From positions 4,256,501 through 4,320,500 of the forward strand of contig NZ_CP109007.1 in NCBI RefSeq assembly GCF_036226665.1: DNA of 64,000 nucleotides, given 5' to 3'. How positions within the stretch are numbered: the stretch's first letter is position 1; every line of letters begins with the position of its first letter. The DNA comes from Streptomyces sp. NBC_00691 (GTDB taxonomy: Bacteria; Actinomycetota; Actinomycetes; Streptomycetales; Streptomycetaceae). The translations under genes were made by a program, and so were the position numbers. The notes under the pieces were generated by a model. It saw only the letters and a list, made by a program, of their open reading frames with translations, was not told the DNA's origin and searched no databases. Shown here in pieces: positions 16,983 to 25,958 of the stretch.

Positions 16983-17074
16983 AGCCCCTCACGCGGTGCT
17001 ATCTGACTGAACTCCCCCAGGGCCGGAAGGCAGCAAGGGTAGGTCGGCTCTGGCAGGTGCGTGGGGGGCGCTTG
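16983..17074 (+). ncRNA. ffs: Signal recognition particle RNA (4.5S-like small SRP RNA)
   Basis: The universally conserved apical motif is present: CAGGGCCGGAAGGCAGCAAGGG, i.e. the GGAA tetraloop with the asymmetric Ffh-binding loop, near 17018-17040. Flanking arms CCCCTCACGC (16985-16994) and GCGTGGGGG (17059-17067) close the hairpin. A -10 box TACTCT (16971-16976) predicts a 5' end near 16983. The RNA binds Ffh and targets membrane proteins cotranslationally. The position directly before dnaX is usual for this lineage. Exact ends are estimated. Confidence 0.93.
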
Positions 17075-17150
17075 CGTTCTCTCCCCGTACGACGTGGACC
17101 CCGGCGCCTGACGGGCCTGACCCGCGTCGGGCCCGGGTCGGCTGCCTCGG

Positions 17151-17200
17151 CCGTAGCCGTACCCGTAGCTGTACCCGTACCCGTACCCGTCCCCGTACCC
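17151..17200. repeat. CCGTAC hexamer-type tandem repeat between ffs and dnaX
   Basis: A 50-base run of CCGTAC/CCGTAG/CTGTAC units in the spacer between the SRP RNA and dnaX. It could code for Val-Pro/Ala repeats in the dnaX frame, but it lies upstream of the supported start, so it is probably noncoding. Confidence 0.8.
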
Positions 17201-17275
17201 CTGGACCGCCGCCCCCGCCCGTCGCCGACGACGGTTTTTCCCGGGTTGTCGGTGGGCGCCTATAACCTCGTACAT

Positions 17276-19459
17276 GTGTCGTCTCTCGCGCTCTACCGCC
17301 GCTATCGCCCCGAGTCCTTCGCCGAGGTCATTGGGCAGGAGCATGTCACCGACCCGTTGCAGCAGGCCCTGCGGAACAACCGGGTCAATCACGCGTACCT
17401 GTTCAGCGGGCCCCGCGGCTGTGGCAAGACGACCAGTGCGCGCATTCTCGCGCGGTGTCTGAACTGTGAGCAGGGGCCCACGCCCACGCCCTGCGGGGAG
17501 TGCCAGTCCTGCCGTGACCTCGCGCGGAACGGGCCGGGGTCGATCGACGTCATCGAGATCGACGCCGCTTCCCACGGTGGTGTGGACGACGCCCGTGACC
17601 TGCGCGAGAAGGCCTTCTTCGGCCCCGCGTCGAGCCGGTACAAGATCTACATCATCGACGAGGCCCACATGGTCACCCCGGCGGGCTTCAACGCCCTGCT
17701 GAAGGTGGTCGAGGAGCCGCCGGAGCACCTCAAGTTCATCTTCGCCACGACCGAGCCCGAGAAGGTGATCGGGACCATCCGGTCCCGGACCCACCACTAC
17801 CCCTTCCGTCTCGTCCCGCCCGGCACCCTGCGGGAGTACCTGCGCGACGTCTGCGGGCGTGAGGGCATTCCCGTCGAGGACGGCGTGCTGCCGCTCGTCG
17901 TGCGCGCCGGCGCCGGTTCCGTGCGTGACTCGATGTCCGTCATGGACCAGCTCCTCGCCGGAGCCGCCGCCGACGGTGTGACGTACGCGATGGCCACCTC
18001 ACTGCTGGGCTACACGGACGGCACGCTGCTCGACGCGGTCGTGGAGGCCTTCGCCGCAGGTGACGGCGCCGCCGCGTTCGAGGTCGTCGACACGGTCATC
18101 GAGGGCGGCAACGACCCGCGCCGCTTCGTCGCCGACCTCCTGGAGCGGCTGCGCGACCTGGTGATCCTTGCCGCCGTGCCCGACGCCGCCGAGAAGGGGC
18201 TCATCGACGCCCCGGCCGATGTGATCGAGCGCATGCAGGCGCAGGCGTCCGTGTTCGGGGCCGCCGAGCTCAGCAGGGCAGCCGACCTGGTCAACACCGG
18301 TCTGACCGAGATGCGGGGCGCCACCTCGCCCCGGCTCCAGCTGGAGCTCATCTGCGCGCGCGTGCTGCTGCCCGCCGCCTTCGACGACGAGCGTTCCGTG
18401 CAGGCACGCCTCGACCGGCTGGAGCGTGGTGCGGCCGGCGGGCCCGCGCCCGTCTTCACGCCCGGAGGGCCTGGAGCGCCTGGAGCGCTCGGCGCGCCCG
18501 CGCCCGCCATGGGGTACGTCCCCGGGCCCGACGCCCACACGCCGATGGCCCCGCCCCCGCTCGCCCCCGCCCCGGCTCCCGCGCCCATGCCCGTACAGGC
18601 ACCGCCGCAGGCCGCACCCGCACACGCGCCCGCCCCGGCACCCGCACCCGAGCCCGTCCAGGCGCAGCCCTCCGCCCCCCGCCCCGGTGCCTGGCCCGGT
18701 GCGGCCACCCCGGGTGGCGGTGCTCCCGGCGCCTGGCCCGGTGCGTCCACGCCCGCCGCCCCGGCCCCGGCCGCCCCCGTGCACGCACAGCCCGCTCCGC
18801 AGGCCTCCGCGCCCGCTCCCGCCGCCTCGGGCGGCGGCGGTGACACCGCCCAGGTGCGCAACCTCTGGCCGCAGATCCTCGACGCCGTGAAGAACCGGCG
18901 CCGCTTCACCTGGATCCTGCTCAGCCAGAACGCGCAGGTCGCGGGCTTCGACGGCACGACCCTCCAGCTGGGCTTCCTCAACGCCGGAGCCCGTGACAAC
19001 TTCGCGAGCAGCGGCAGCGAGGAGGTGCTGAAGCAGGCCCTCGCCGAGCAGTTCAACGTGAACTGGAAGATCGAGGCGATCATCGACCCCTCGGGCGGGG
19101 CCTCGCCGCCGCCCGCCGCGACCGGCTTCGGCGGATCGGGCGGTACCGGGGGCTTCGGCCGCCCGCAGGCCTCCGCCCCCGCTCCCGCGCCGTCCTTCCA
19201 GCAGGCCCCGCCTTCCGCCCCCGTACAGCCGCAGGCGTCGTCCGCGCCCGCGTCCGGCCCGCCGTCCTCGTCGTTCCAGCAGGCGCCCCCGTCCGCCCCC
19301 GCGCCCGCGTACACACCGCCCGCGCCGCAGCCCGTGGCGCCGGAGGACGACGTGCCGGAGGAGGACGATCCGGACCTCGTCGACTCCGCCCTCTCCGGGC
19401 ACGACCTGATCGTGCGCGAGCTCGGAGCCACGGTTGTGGAGGAATACACGAACGAGTAG
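17276..19459 (+). CDS. dnaX: DNA polymerase III subunit gamma/tau
   Basis: 727 aa clamp-loader ATPase subunit. The N-terminus is YRRYRPESFAEVIGQEHV, with Walker A GPRGCGKTT (45-53), a zinc-binding set Cys64/73/76/79, Walker B IYIIDEAHM and sensor/SRC segment TIRSRTHHYPFRL. After about residue 390 comes a long Pro/Ala-rich linker, then a conserved C-terminal domain (RNLWPQILDAVKNRRRFTWILLSQNA) typical of tau, then another Pro-rich tail ending in acidic EEDDPDLVDSALSGHDLI. The start is GTG 17276: no ribosome site, but TATAAC lies at 17261-17266, suggesting a leaderless or near-leaderless mRNA. No internal frameshift signal is evident. Confidence 0.96.
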   Translation: MSSLALYRRYRPESFAEVIGQEHVTDPLQQALRNNRVNHAYLFSGPRGCGKTTSARILARCLNCEQGPTPTPCGECQSCRDLARNGPGSIDVIEIDAASHGGVDDARDLREKAFFGPASSRYKIYIIDEAHMVTPAGFNALLKVVEEPPEHLKFIFATTEPEKVIGTIRSRTHHYPFRLVPPGTLREYLRDVCGREGIPVEDGVLPLVVRAGAGSVRDSMSVMDQLLAGAAADGVTYAMATSLLGYTDGTLLDAVVEAFAAGDGAAAFEVVDTVIEGGNDPRRFVADLLERLRDLVILAAVPDAAEKGLIDAPADVIERMQAQASVFGAAELSRAADLVNTGLTEMRGATSPRLQLELICARVLLPAAFDDERSVQARLDRLERGAAGGPAPVFTPGGPGAPGALGAPAPAMGYVPGPDAHTPMAPPPLAPAPAPAPMPVQAPPQAAPAHAPAPAPAPEPVQAQPSAPRPGAWPGAATPGGGAPGAWPGASTPAAPAPAAPVHAQPAPQASAPAPAASGGGGDTAQVRNLWPQILDAVKNRRRFTWILLSQNAQVAGFDGTTLQLGFLNAGARDNFASSGSEEVLKQALAEQFNVNWKIEAIIDPSGGASPPPAATGFGGSGGTGGFGRPQASAPAPAPSFQQAPPSAPVQPQASSAPASGPPSSSFQQAPPSAPAPAYTPPAPQPVAPEDDVPEEDDPDLVDSALSGHDLIVRELGATVVEEYTNE

Positions 19460-19520
19460 GGGCGTCTCGTTCAGTGGCCCGCACAAGGGGCATCCCGGTC
19501 GTCGGGCTACCCTGACTGGC

Positions 19521-20771
19521 GTGAAGGTCCTCGTCATCGGCGGCGGCGCCCGCGAACACGCCCTGTGCCGCTCTCTCTCCCTCGATCCCGACGTCACCGC
19601 TCTGCACTGCGCGCCCGGCAACGCCGGAATCGCGGAGGTCGCCGAGCTGCACCCCGTCGACCAGCTGGACGGCGAGGCCGTCGCGCGCCTCGCCACCGAA
19701 CTCGGCGCCGGCCTGGTCGTCGTCGGCCCGGAGGCTCCGCTCGTCGCCGGTGTCGCCGACGCCGTCCGCGCGGCCGGCATCCCCGCCTTCGGCCCGTCGC
19801 GCGCAGCGGCGGAGCTGGAGGGCTCCAAGGCGTTCGCCAAGGACGTCATGGCCGGCGCCGGGGTGCCCACCGCCCGCAGCTACGTCTGCACGACCCCCGA
19901 GGAGATCGACGAGGCGCTCGACGCCTTCGGCGCTCCGTACGTGGTGAAGGACGACGGCCTCGCCGCCGGCAAGGGCGTCGTCGTCACCGACGACCTCGCG
20001 CAGGCACGGGCCCACGCGCTCGCGTGCGACCGGGTGGTCATCGAGGAGTTCCTCGACGGCCCCGAGGTCTCCCTCTTCGCCATCACCGACGGCACCACCG
20101 TCCTCCCGCTCCAGCCCGCGCAGGACTTCAAGCGCGCGCTCGACGACGACGAGGGCCCGAACACCGGCGGCATGGGCGCCTACTCGCCGCTGCCCTGGGC
20201 CGACCCGAAGCTGGTCGAGGAGGTCCTCGCGACCGTCCTCCAGCCGACGGTCGACGAGCTGCGCCGCCGGGGCACGCCGTTCTCCGGCCTGCTGTACGCG
20301 GGTCTGGCGATCACCGGCCGCGGCGTACGGGTCATCGAGTTCAACGCCCGCTTCGGAGACCCCGAGACCCAGGTCGTCCTGGCCCGGCTGCGGACCCCGC
20401 TGGCCGGCGTCCTGCTGAACTCCGCCAACGGCACCCTGGACGACCAGGCCCCGCTGACCTGGAGCGACGAGGCCGCGGTCACCGTGGTCATCGCCTCGCA
20501 CAACTACCCGGAGACCCCGCGTACGGGCGACCCGATCGAGGGCCTCGACGAGGTCGCCGAGAAGGACGCCCCGCTCGCGTACGTGCTGCACGCCGGGACG
20601 AAGCGGGACGGCGACGCCGTCGTCAGCGCGGGCGGCCGCGTCCTTTCGGTCACCGCGACCGGAACGGACCTGGCGCAGGCCCGCGAGCGTGCCTACGCGG
20701 CGGTCAGCCGTATCCGTCTTGACGGCTCCCAGCACCGTACGGACATCGCACGGAAGGCCGCCGAGGCCTGA
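19521..20771 (+). CDS. purD: Phosphoribosylamine-glycine ligase (GAR synthetase)
   Basis: 416 aa. Joins phosphoribosylamine and glycine with ATP, step 2 of purine synthesis. The N-domain begins VKVLVIGGGAREHALC. ATP-grasp landmarks are GSKAFAKDVM, PYVVKDDGLAAGKGVVV, the family signature RFGDPETQVVL (EFNARFGDPE) and DFKRALDDDEGPNTGGMGAYSP. The GTG at 19521 is preceded by TACCCT (19508-19513), 7 bases upstream with no Shine-Dalgarno, implying leaderless transcription. It is separate from the other pur genes; an inverted repeat terminator follows. Confidence 0.97.
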   Translation: MKVLVIGGGAREHALCRSLSLDPDVTALHCAPGNAGIAEVAELHPVDQLDGEAVARLATELGAGLVVVGPEAPLVAGVADAVRAAGIPAFGPSRAAAELEGSKAFAKDVMAGAGVPTARSYVCTTPEEIDEALDAFGAPYVVKDDGLAAGKGVVVTDDLAQARAHALACDRVVIEEFLDGPEVSLFAITDGTTVLPLQPAQDFKRALDDDEGPNTGGMGAYSPLPWADPKLVEEVLATVLQPTVDELRRRGTPFSGLLYAGLAITGRGVRVIEFNARFGDPETQVVLARLRTPLAGVLLNSANGTLDDQAPLTWSDEAAVTVVIASHNYPETPRTGDPIEGLDEVAEKDAPLAYVLHAGTKRDGDAVVSAGGRVLSVTATGTDLAQARERAYAAVSRIRLDGSQHRTDIARKAAEA

Positions 20772-20781
20772 CGGCACCGCC

Positions 20782-20827
20782 GATTTCTCGCGCGGCCGTG
20801 CGGTGGATCGTACGGCCGCGCGAAATC
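20782..20827. terminator. Inverted-repeat terminator after purD
   Basis: GATTTC(T)TCGCGCGGCCGT and ACGGCCGCGCGAAATC form a long stem with a roughly 12-base loop. No T-tract, as is common in Streptomyces. The rest of 20772-21022 shows no gene. Confidence 0.7.
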
Positions 20828-21022
20828 CATCACCTTTGCCCAAAGCCATACCTTCGAGTGACGGCTGGGCCATCCGGATGACGTCCGCCGAAGCCCCAAC
20901 TAGGGTGCGGCGAAGGCATTCCGGCACTTGGCCCACCGGCATTGCGATGTCGGTGGCGGGTGCCACAGTGGGGGAGTGAGCAACACCGCCACAGGCAGTC
21001 CCGACGTGGGCAGGAGGGGGTG

Positions 21023-22987
21023 ATGTACGGCGTGTCCGGTACCGGTTCCGTTGTCGGCGAGGAGTGGGGAGCGCGCGCCGCGCGCTCCCGGGCCCTCGCC
21101 GTCCTCCGGGTCCGCGGCAGGGCGCTGGGCCTCGCGGTCCTGCCCGCCGCCGTGGCCGTCGTCCTCTACGCGGGCGGGGTCACCGGCCACTTCACCGGCT
21201 CCGGCTGGGACGCGGCCCGCTGGGTGGTGACCGTCCTCGCGATCCTCGTCCTGCTCGCCGCCACCGCCGTCGCCCTCGTCGTCACCCGGGCCCGTCCCGC
21301 CGCCACGCCGACCGTGGAGCTCGCCGAGACCGCCGCCCCCGACCTCTACCGGCTCGTCCGGGACCTGGCCGACCGGCTCGACGTCCCGGCGCCCGCCGCG
21401 ATAGCCCTGACCCCGGACTGCGACAGCTGGCTGGAGGACCGCACCCACCGGGCCCACCGCGCGCTGCGCACACCGGGTGCCGAGGGGGAGGGCGAAGGCG
21501 CCCCCGTCCTCGTCATAGGCTCGCCCTTCCTGTGGTGGATGCGCGTCGGCGAGCTGCGGGCGGTCCTCGCCCCGGTCGTCGCCGGCACGGGCCCCGCCGC
21601 CCACCCCGACATAGCGGCGGCCCGCCGCTTCGTCCGCGGTCTGGACGCCGCCGTGGCGGTGCCCGGGACCCCCGGCCTCGACCCGGTCCGCCGCCTCGGC
21701 GCCCACGGCGTCGGTCACGTCGCCCGCGTCCTCCTCCGCGCCTGCCGCGGGCACGCCGCCGAGATGGAGCGCGGGGTCGCCGCCGCCGGCTCGGAGCGCG
21801 CCCAGGCCGTGGACTACGGCGTACGGATCGTCGCCCAGGAGCAGGTCGGCCTGGCGTACGCGGGCTGGGACCGGCTCCTGACCCGTGTCGCACTGCCCGC
21901 CTGGCGAATGGGCCGCTGGCCCGCCAAGCTCGACGCCGGCGTCGTCTCCGCCCTCACCGAGCTCTCCCGCCGCGACCGGCTCGCCGACGGCTTCTCCTCC
22001 CGGCTCGGCGAGCGCCCCGCCTGCGACCTCCTGGAAGAGCCGGGCGCGGTCGACGAGGCCACCTCGCTGCTCGCCGCCCGCCTCTTCCACGGCGGCCCGG
22101 CCGAGCCCGGGCCCGACTGGTCCCCGGTGGAGTGGAGCCAGTACCCGGAAGAGGTCGTCGACCGGAAGTGGCGCACCGACGCGGCCCGGCTGCACCAGGT
22201 CCTCGACGGCCTCGGCCTGGCGGATTCCGCGGCCGGGGGCGGGAGCGGTGAGGGCGCCGCCGACGGCCCGACCCTGACCCGGGTGATCGCCCACCTCTCC
22301 ACGGAGCCGACGAAGCCCGCCGATGCCGATGCCGATGACGGTGCCGAAAAAAACGACGCCGCACAGGAGCGCGCGTTCCCGGCGGACGACGCCCACCTCA
22401 CCGAAGCCCCCGTCAGCGGCACACGCACCGACACCGGCACAGGCACCGACATCGCCACTGATGCCGACGCCGACGCCGACATCGACGACAACGCCCACAT
22501 CGGCATCGACATCGACGACGAAGAAGTCGTCAACCCCGCCGCCGAGGCCCTCGCCGGTGCGCTCAGCGCGCTTCTCGCGCGGGAGGAGGCCGCTCGGGAG
22601 GCGCGGGTGGCCGCGACCGTCCTGACCGCCGAGGCGGCGGCCCGCAGCGCCGAGAAGGACGACCTGCACTCCGGCGCCACACCGCCCCCGGTGGTCAGCG
22701 GCCCGGACGGCCCGCTGCCGCTCTTCCCGCTCCAGCCGCCCCGCTCCGGCCGCGACCTGCTCGCCGACCATGTCACCGCGATGGTCTGCTGCGCTGCCGT
22801 GGACACCGCCGAGGCGACCCCCGGCCTCGACTGGCTCGACGGTCCCGCCCTCCTCGTCGGCGGCGAGCGGGCCGTGGACCTCGGCCCCCGCGTCCTCGCG
22901 CTCGTCGAGGACGGCGACCCGGAGCCGTTGCGGGTCTGGCTGGCCCGCACGGGGGTGCGCCCCGAGAAGCCCGTACGCCTGGTCTGA
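21023..22987 (+). CDS. Membrane protein resembling M48 peptidase with the zinc motif lost
   Basis: 654 aa. Two hydrophobic segments near the N-terminus (LAVLPAAVAVVLYAGGV; WVVTVLAILVLLAATAVALVV) are followed by a soluble domain. Segments LYRLVRDLADRLDVPAPAAIAL, VLVIGSPFLW and VGELRAVLAPVVAG run in the order and spacing of M48 (HtpX/Ste24-like) proteases, where the last would read ELRAVLAHELGH; here HExxH is replaced by PVVAG. The C-terminal half has an Asp/Thr-rich low-complexity stretch (about residues 430-500) and a conserved-looking end (VTAMVCCAAVDTAEATPG). ATG 21023 follows GGAGGGGG. The M48 relation is my inference by eye; function unknown. Confidence 0.6.
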   Translation: MYGVSGTGSVVGEEWGARAARSRALAVLRVRGRALGLAVLPAAVAVVLYAGGVTGHFTGSGWDAARWVVTVLAILVLLAATAVALVVTRARPAATPTVELAETAAPDLYRLVRDLADRLDVPAPAAIALTPDCDSWLEDRTHRAHRALRTPGAEGEGEGAPVLVIGSPFLWWMRVGELRAVLAPVVAGTGPAAHPDIAAARRFVRGLDAAVAVPGTPGLDPVRRLGAHGVGHVARVLLRACRGHAAEMERGVAAAGSERAQAVDYGVRIVAQEQVGLAYAGWDRLLTRVALPAWRMGRWPAKLDAGVVSALTELSRRDRLADGFSSRLGERPACDLLEEPGAVDEATSLLAARLFHGGPAEPGPDWSPVEWSQYPEEVVDRKWRTDAARLHQVLDGLGLADSAAGGGSGEGAADGPTLTRVIAHLSTEPTKPADADADDGAEKNDAAQERAFPADDAHLTEAPVSGTRTDTGTGTDIATDADADADIDDNAHIGIDIDDEEVVNPAAEALAGALSALLAREEAAREARVAATVLTAEAAARSAEKDDLHSGATPPPVVSGPDGPLPLFPLQPPRSGRDLLADHVTAMVCCAAVDTAEATPGLDWLDGPALLVGGERAVDLGPRVLALVEDGDPEPLRVWLARTGVRPEKPVRLV

Positions 22988-23020
22988 GGAGCCCTCCGGA
23001 CGGCCTCTGACGGCCCCCGC

Positions 23021-23052
23021 GGGCCTCCTCCGGACGGCCTCCGGAGGAGCCC
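23021..23052 (+). terminator. Probable hairpin terminator
   Basis: GGGCCTCCTCCGG / CCGGAGGAGCCC with a one-base bulge, 34 bases after the preceding stop, amid several GGACGGCC repeats. The remaining 23053-23274 contains the promoter area of the next gene but no clear boxes. Confidence 0.55.
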
Positions 23053-23274
23053 AGCAGGCCGTCCGGACGGGCCCCGGAGATCACTTGTTTCGGAGCCCCG
23101 GCTTCCACTCTCGTCAATTCACGACGAACGGTGACGGAGTGCGTGCGTTATGTGATGTGCTGGAGACCGGCACTGACAGAGGCACGGACCAAGGGCCTGC
23201 ACCAGGGGCAGGAGCCGATACGAGCACACAGGCACTGACCAGCCGACCCGGGGGAGTCGAGGGAGGGGCGCAGC

Positions 23275-24735
23275 ATGGGGGCGGACCAGATCAGACGGTG
23301 GGAGTCGGGTGCGCTCGCGCACGCCGTCACCGATCCCTTCGGCCAGGGCCCGTTGCCCTGGCTGCGCGGTTCCGAGAACTACTTCGACGACACCGGGCAG
23401 ATGGTCCCCTGGTACGCGGACGAGATCCTGGCCCGGGGCGGCAGCGGCGGCCCGCGCACGGCCGACGACGTCCGGCGTCAGATCAAGGGTTTCGCCTCCG
23501 ACGGGGCCGTGGCGCCGGGCGAGTCGATCGACTTCCACATCACGGTCGACCCGCCGCAGCAGTTCTCGGTCGACATCTACCGGATCGGTCACTACGGCGG
23601 CGACGGCGCCGCGAAGATCACCACGAGCCCCCGGCTCTCCGGGATCGTCCAGCCGGCCCCGCTGACCGCCGACCGCACGGTCTCCTGCCACCACTGGTGG
23701 CAGTCCTGGCGGCTGCAGGTCCCCGGCTACTGGTCGATCGGGGCGTACGTCGCCGTCCTCACCACCGCCGACGGCCACCGCTCGCACATCCCCTTCACGG
23801 TCCGGGACAACCACCCGGCGGATCTGCTCCTCGTCCTCCCGGACGTGACCTGGCAGGCGTACAACCTCTATCCGGAGGACGGCCACACCGGCGCCAGCCT
23901 CTACCACGCCTGGGACGAGGAGGGCCGGCTGCTCGGTGAGCAGGACGCGGCCGTCACGGTCTCCTTCGACCGCCCGTACGCGGGCGCGGGGCTGCCGCTC
24001 CACGTCGGTCACGCCTACGACTTCATCCGCTGGGCCGAGCGCTACGGGTACGACCTGGCGTACGCCGAGACCCGCGATCTGCACGCGGGCCGGGTCGACC
24101 CGAGCCGCTACCGGGGCCTGGTCTTCCCGGGGCACGACGAGTACTGGTCGGTGCCGATGCGCAAGACCGTCGAACTCGCCCGCGACCAGGGCACGTCACT
24201 GGTCTTCCTCTCCGCGAACACCATGTACTGGCAGGTGGAGCTGGGCCCTTCGCCGTCCGGGGTGCCGGACCGGCTCCTCACCTGCCGCAAGCGCAGGGGC
24301 CCCGGCCGGCCCGCGCTCTGGCGCGAGGTCGACCGGCCCGAGCAGCAGCTCCTCGGCATCCAGTACGCGGGCCGGGTGCCCGAACCGCACCCGCTGGTCG
24401 TACGGAACGCCGAGCACTGGCTCTGGGACGCCACCGGCGCCGGTGACGGCGACGAGCTCCCCGGTCTGGTCGCGGGCGAGGCCGACCGCTACTTCCCGCG
24501 TACGGCGCTGCCCGAGCACCAGGGCCGCATCCTGCTCGCCCACTCGCCCTACCGCGACGGCGAGGGGGCGCTCCGGCATCAGGAGACGAGCCTCTACCGG
24601 GCGCCCTCGGGCGCCTGGGTCTTCGCCTCCGGCACCTTCGCCTGGTCGCCGGCGCTCGACCGGCCGGGCCATGTCGACGCCCGGGTCCAGCGCGCCACCG
24701 CGAACCTCCTCGACCGGATCTGCAAGAGGGACTGA
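23275..24735 (+). CDS. N,N-dimethylformamidase beta-subunit-like protein
   Basis: 486 aa. Segments SVDIYRIGHYGGDGAAKI, DLLLVLPDVTWQAYNLYPEDG, HVGHAYDFIRWAERYGYDLAY, LVFPGHDEYWSVPMRKTVE and LSANTMYWQVEL are diagnostic of the large-subunit domain of N,N-dimethylformamidase (PF20254 family). In true DMFase this subunit carries a mononuclear iron site and needs a small partner subunit; no small-subunit gene is adjacent. The enzyme activity is therefore unproven and another amidase or a structural role is possible. The ATG at 23275 follows GGGAGGGGCGCAGC. It sits between purD and purC, 88 bases upstream of purC. Confidence 0.8.
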   Translation: MGADQIRRWESGALAHAVTDPFGQGPLPWLRGSENYFDDTGQMVPWYADEILARGGSGGPRTADDVRRQIKGFASDGAVAPGESIDFHITVDPPQQFSVDIYRIGHYGGDGAAKITTSPRLSGIVQPAPLTADRTVSCHHWWQSWRLQVPGYWSIGAYVAVLTTADGHRSHIPFTVRDNHPADLLLVLPDVTWQAYNLYPEDGHTGASLYHAWDEEGRLLGEQDAAVTVSFDRPYAGAGLPLHVGHAYDFIRWAERYGYDLAYAETRDLHAGRVDPSRYRGLVFPGHDEYWSVPMRKTVELARDQGTSLVFLSANTMYWQVELGPSPSGVPDRLLTCRKRRGPGRPALWREVDRPEQQLLGIQYAGRVPEPHPLVVRNAEHWLWDATGAGDGDELPGLVAGEADRYFPRTALPEHQGRILLAHSPYRDGEGALRHQETSLYRAPSGAWVFASGTFAWSPALDRPGHVDARVQRATANLLDRICKRD

Positions 24736-24823
24736 GCGGGGGGTCACAGGGCCAGGCGGCCGGGGCCACCCGGATGTGCGAGAGAATCGGACACGCTCCT
24801 GGATCAACCTACGCGGAGGAACC

Positions 24824-25732
24824 GTGTCCGGATTCGTAGAAAAGCCCGAGCCCGTCCAGGTCCCGGGCCTCACCCATCTCCACACGGGCAAGGTGCGTGA
24901 CCTGTACCGGAACGAGGACGGGGACCTCGTGATGGTGGCGAGCGACCGCATGTCCGCGTTCGACTGGGTGCTGCCCACCGAGATCCCCGACAAGGGCCGG
25001 GTCCTCACCCAGCTCTCCCTGTGGTGGTTCGACCGGCTCTCCGACCTGGTCCCGCACCACGTGATCTCGACCGAGCTGCCGGCCGGCGCCCCCGCCGACT
25101 GGGCGGGCCGCACGACGGTCTGCACGTCGCTGAACATGGTCCCGGTCGAGTGCGTGGCCCGCGGCTACCTCACCGGCTCCGGCCTCCTCGAGTACAACGA
25201 GTCCCGCACCGTCTGCGGCCTCGCGCTCCCCGAGGGCCTCGGCGACGGCTCCGAGCTGCCCGCCCCGATCTTCACCCCGGCCACCAAGGCCGCGGTCGGA
25301 GACCACGACGAGAACGTGTCGTACGAGGAGGTCGCCCGCCAGGTCGGCGCCGAGACGGCCGCCCTGCTGCGCCGGACGACCCTCGACGTGTACGGGCGGG
25401 CCCGGGACATCGCCCGTGAGCGCGGGATCATCCTCGCGGACACCAAGTTCGAGTTCGGCTTCGACGGGGAGACCCTCGTCCTCGGTGACGAGGTCCTCAC
25501 CCCGGACTCCTCGCGCTTCTGGCCGGCCGACCAGTGGGAGCCGGGCCGTGCCCAGCCCTCGTACGACAAGCAGTTCGTCCGGAACTGGCTGACCTCCCCG
25601 GCCTCCGGCTGGGACCGCAAGAGCGAGCAGCCCCCGCCGCCGCTGCCGCAGGAGATCGTGGACGCCACGCGCGCCAAGTACCTGGAGGCGTACGAGCTGC
25701 TGACCGGCAAGGCCTGGTCCGACAGCTTCTGA
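24824..25732 (+). CDS. purC: Phosphoribosylaminoimidazole-succinocarboxamide synthase (SAICAR synthetase)
   Basis: 302 aa. Couples CAIR and aspartate with ATP to give SAICAR. Visible motifs are the N-terminal HLHTGKVRDLYR and VASDRMSAFDWVLPTEIPDKGRVLTQLS, and VECVARGYLTGSGLLEY. Near the C-terminus are DTKFEFGFD (Mg/ATP site) and LTPDSSRFWP, typical of the longer actinobacterial/eukaryote-like form. The GTG at 24824 follows GCGGAGG with 5-7 base spacing. It is monocistronic or coupled with the upstream DMFase-like gene; a shared terminator follows. Confidence 0.97.
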   Translation: MSGFVEKPEPVQVPGLTHLHTGKVRDLYRNEDGDLVMVASDRMSAFDWVLPTEIPDKGRVLTQLSLWWFDRLSDLVPHHVISTELPAGAPADWAGRTTVCTSLNMVPVECVARGYLTGSGLLEYNESRTVCGLALPEGLGDGSELPAPIFTPATKAAVGDHDENVSYEEVARQVGAETAALLRRTTLDVYGRARDIARERGIILADTKFEFGFDGETLVLGDEVLTPDSSRFWPADQWEPGRAQPSYDKQFVRNWLTSPASGWDRKSEQPPPPLPQEIVDATRAKYLEAYELLTGKAWSDSF

Positions 25733-25827
25733 GGTCCCCGGCGCCCGGCCCCCGGCCCCCGGCACTCGTGTCAGGGGCTGGGGTACGCCGCTCCGGCGCC
25801 TCCGGCGCGTACTTCGGGACACGAGAA

Positions 25828-25855
25828 AGCCCCCGGTCTATTCGACCGGGGGCTT
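25828..25855. terminator. Bidirectional terminator between purC and tRNA-Gly
   Basis: AAGCCCCCGGT / ACCGGGGGCTT, 11-base arms, 6-base loop. It ends purC on the + strand and tRNA-Gly on the - strand. Confidence 0.85.
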
Positions 25856-25860
25856 CTTCA

Positions 25861-25936
25861 TGGAGCGGACGACGAGATTCGAACTCGCGACCCTCACCTT
25901 GGCAAGGTGATGCTCTACCAACTGAGCCACGTCCGC
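25861..25936 (-). tRNA. tRNA-Gly (anticodon GCC), copy 1
   Basis: GCGGACG acceptor, D-arm GCTCAGTTGGTAGAGC, anticodon loop TTGCCAA in CACCT/AGGTG, T-arm CGAGTTCGAATCTCG. The 3' end reads TCCA, so CCA is encoded. Identical to the copy at 26564-26639. Confidence 0.97.
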
Positions 25937-25958
25937 ATGCGCCGTAGCGCGGGGCTAA

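Noticed and set aside
16791..17006. Small + strand frame with Asp-Val-Phe-Thr repeats running into ffs
   Set aside because: Its composition comes from the 12-bp DNA repeats, it overlaps the SRP RNA promoter and 5' end, and no ribosome site supports it.
17276..19459. Programmed frameshift in dnaX producing gamma
   Set aside because: No A-rich slippery heptamer with a downstream stop is visible at the expected place; a single long frame is present.
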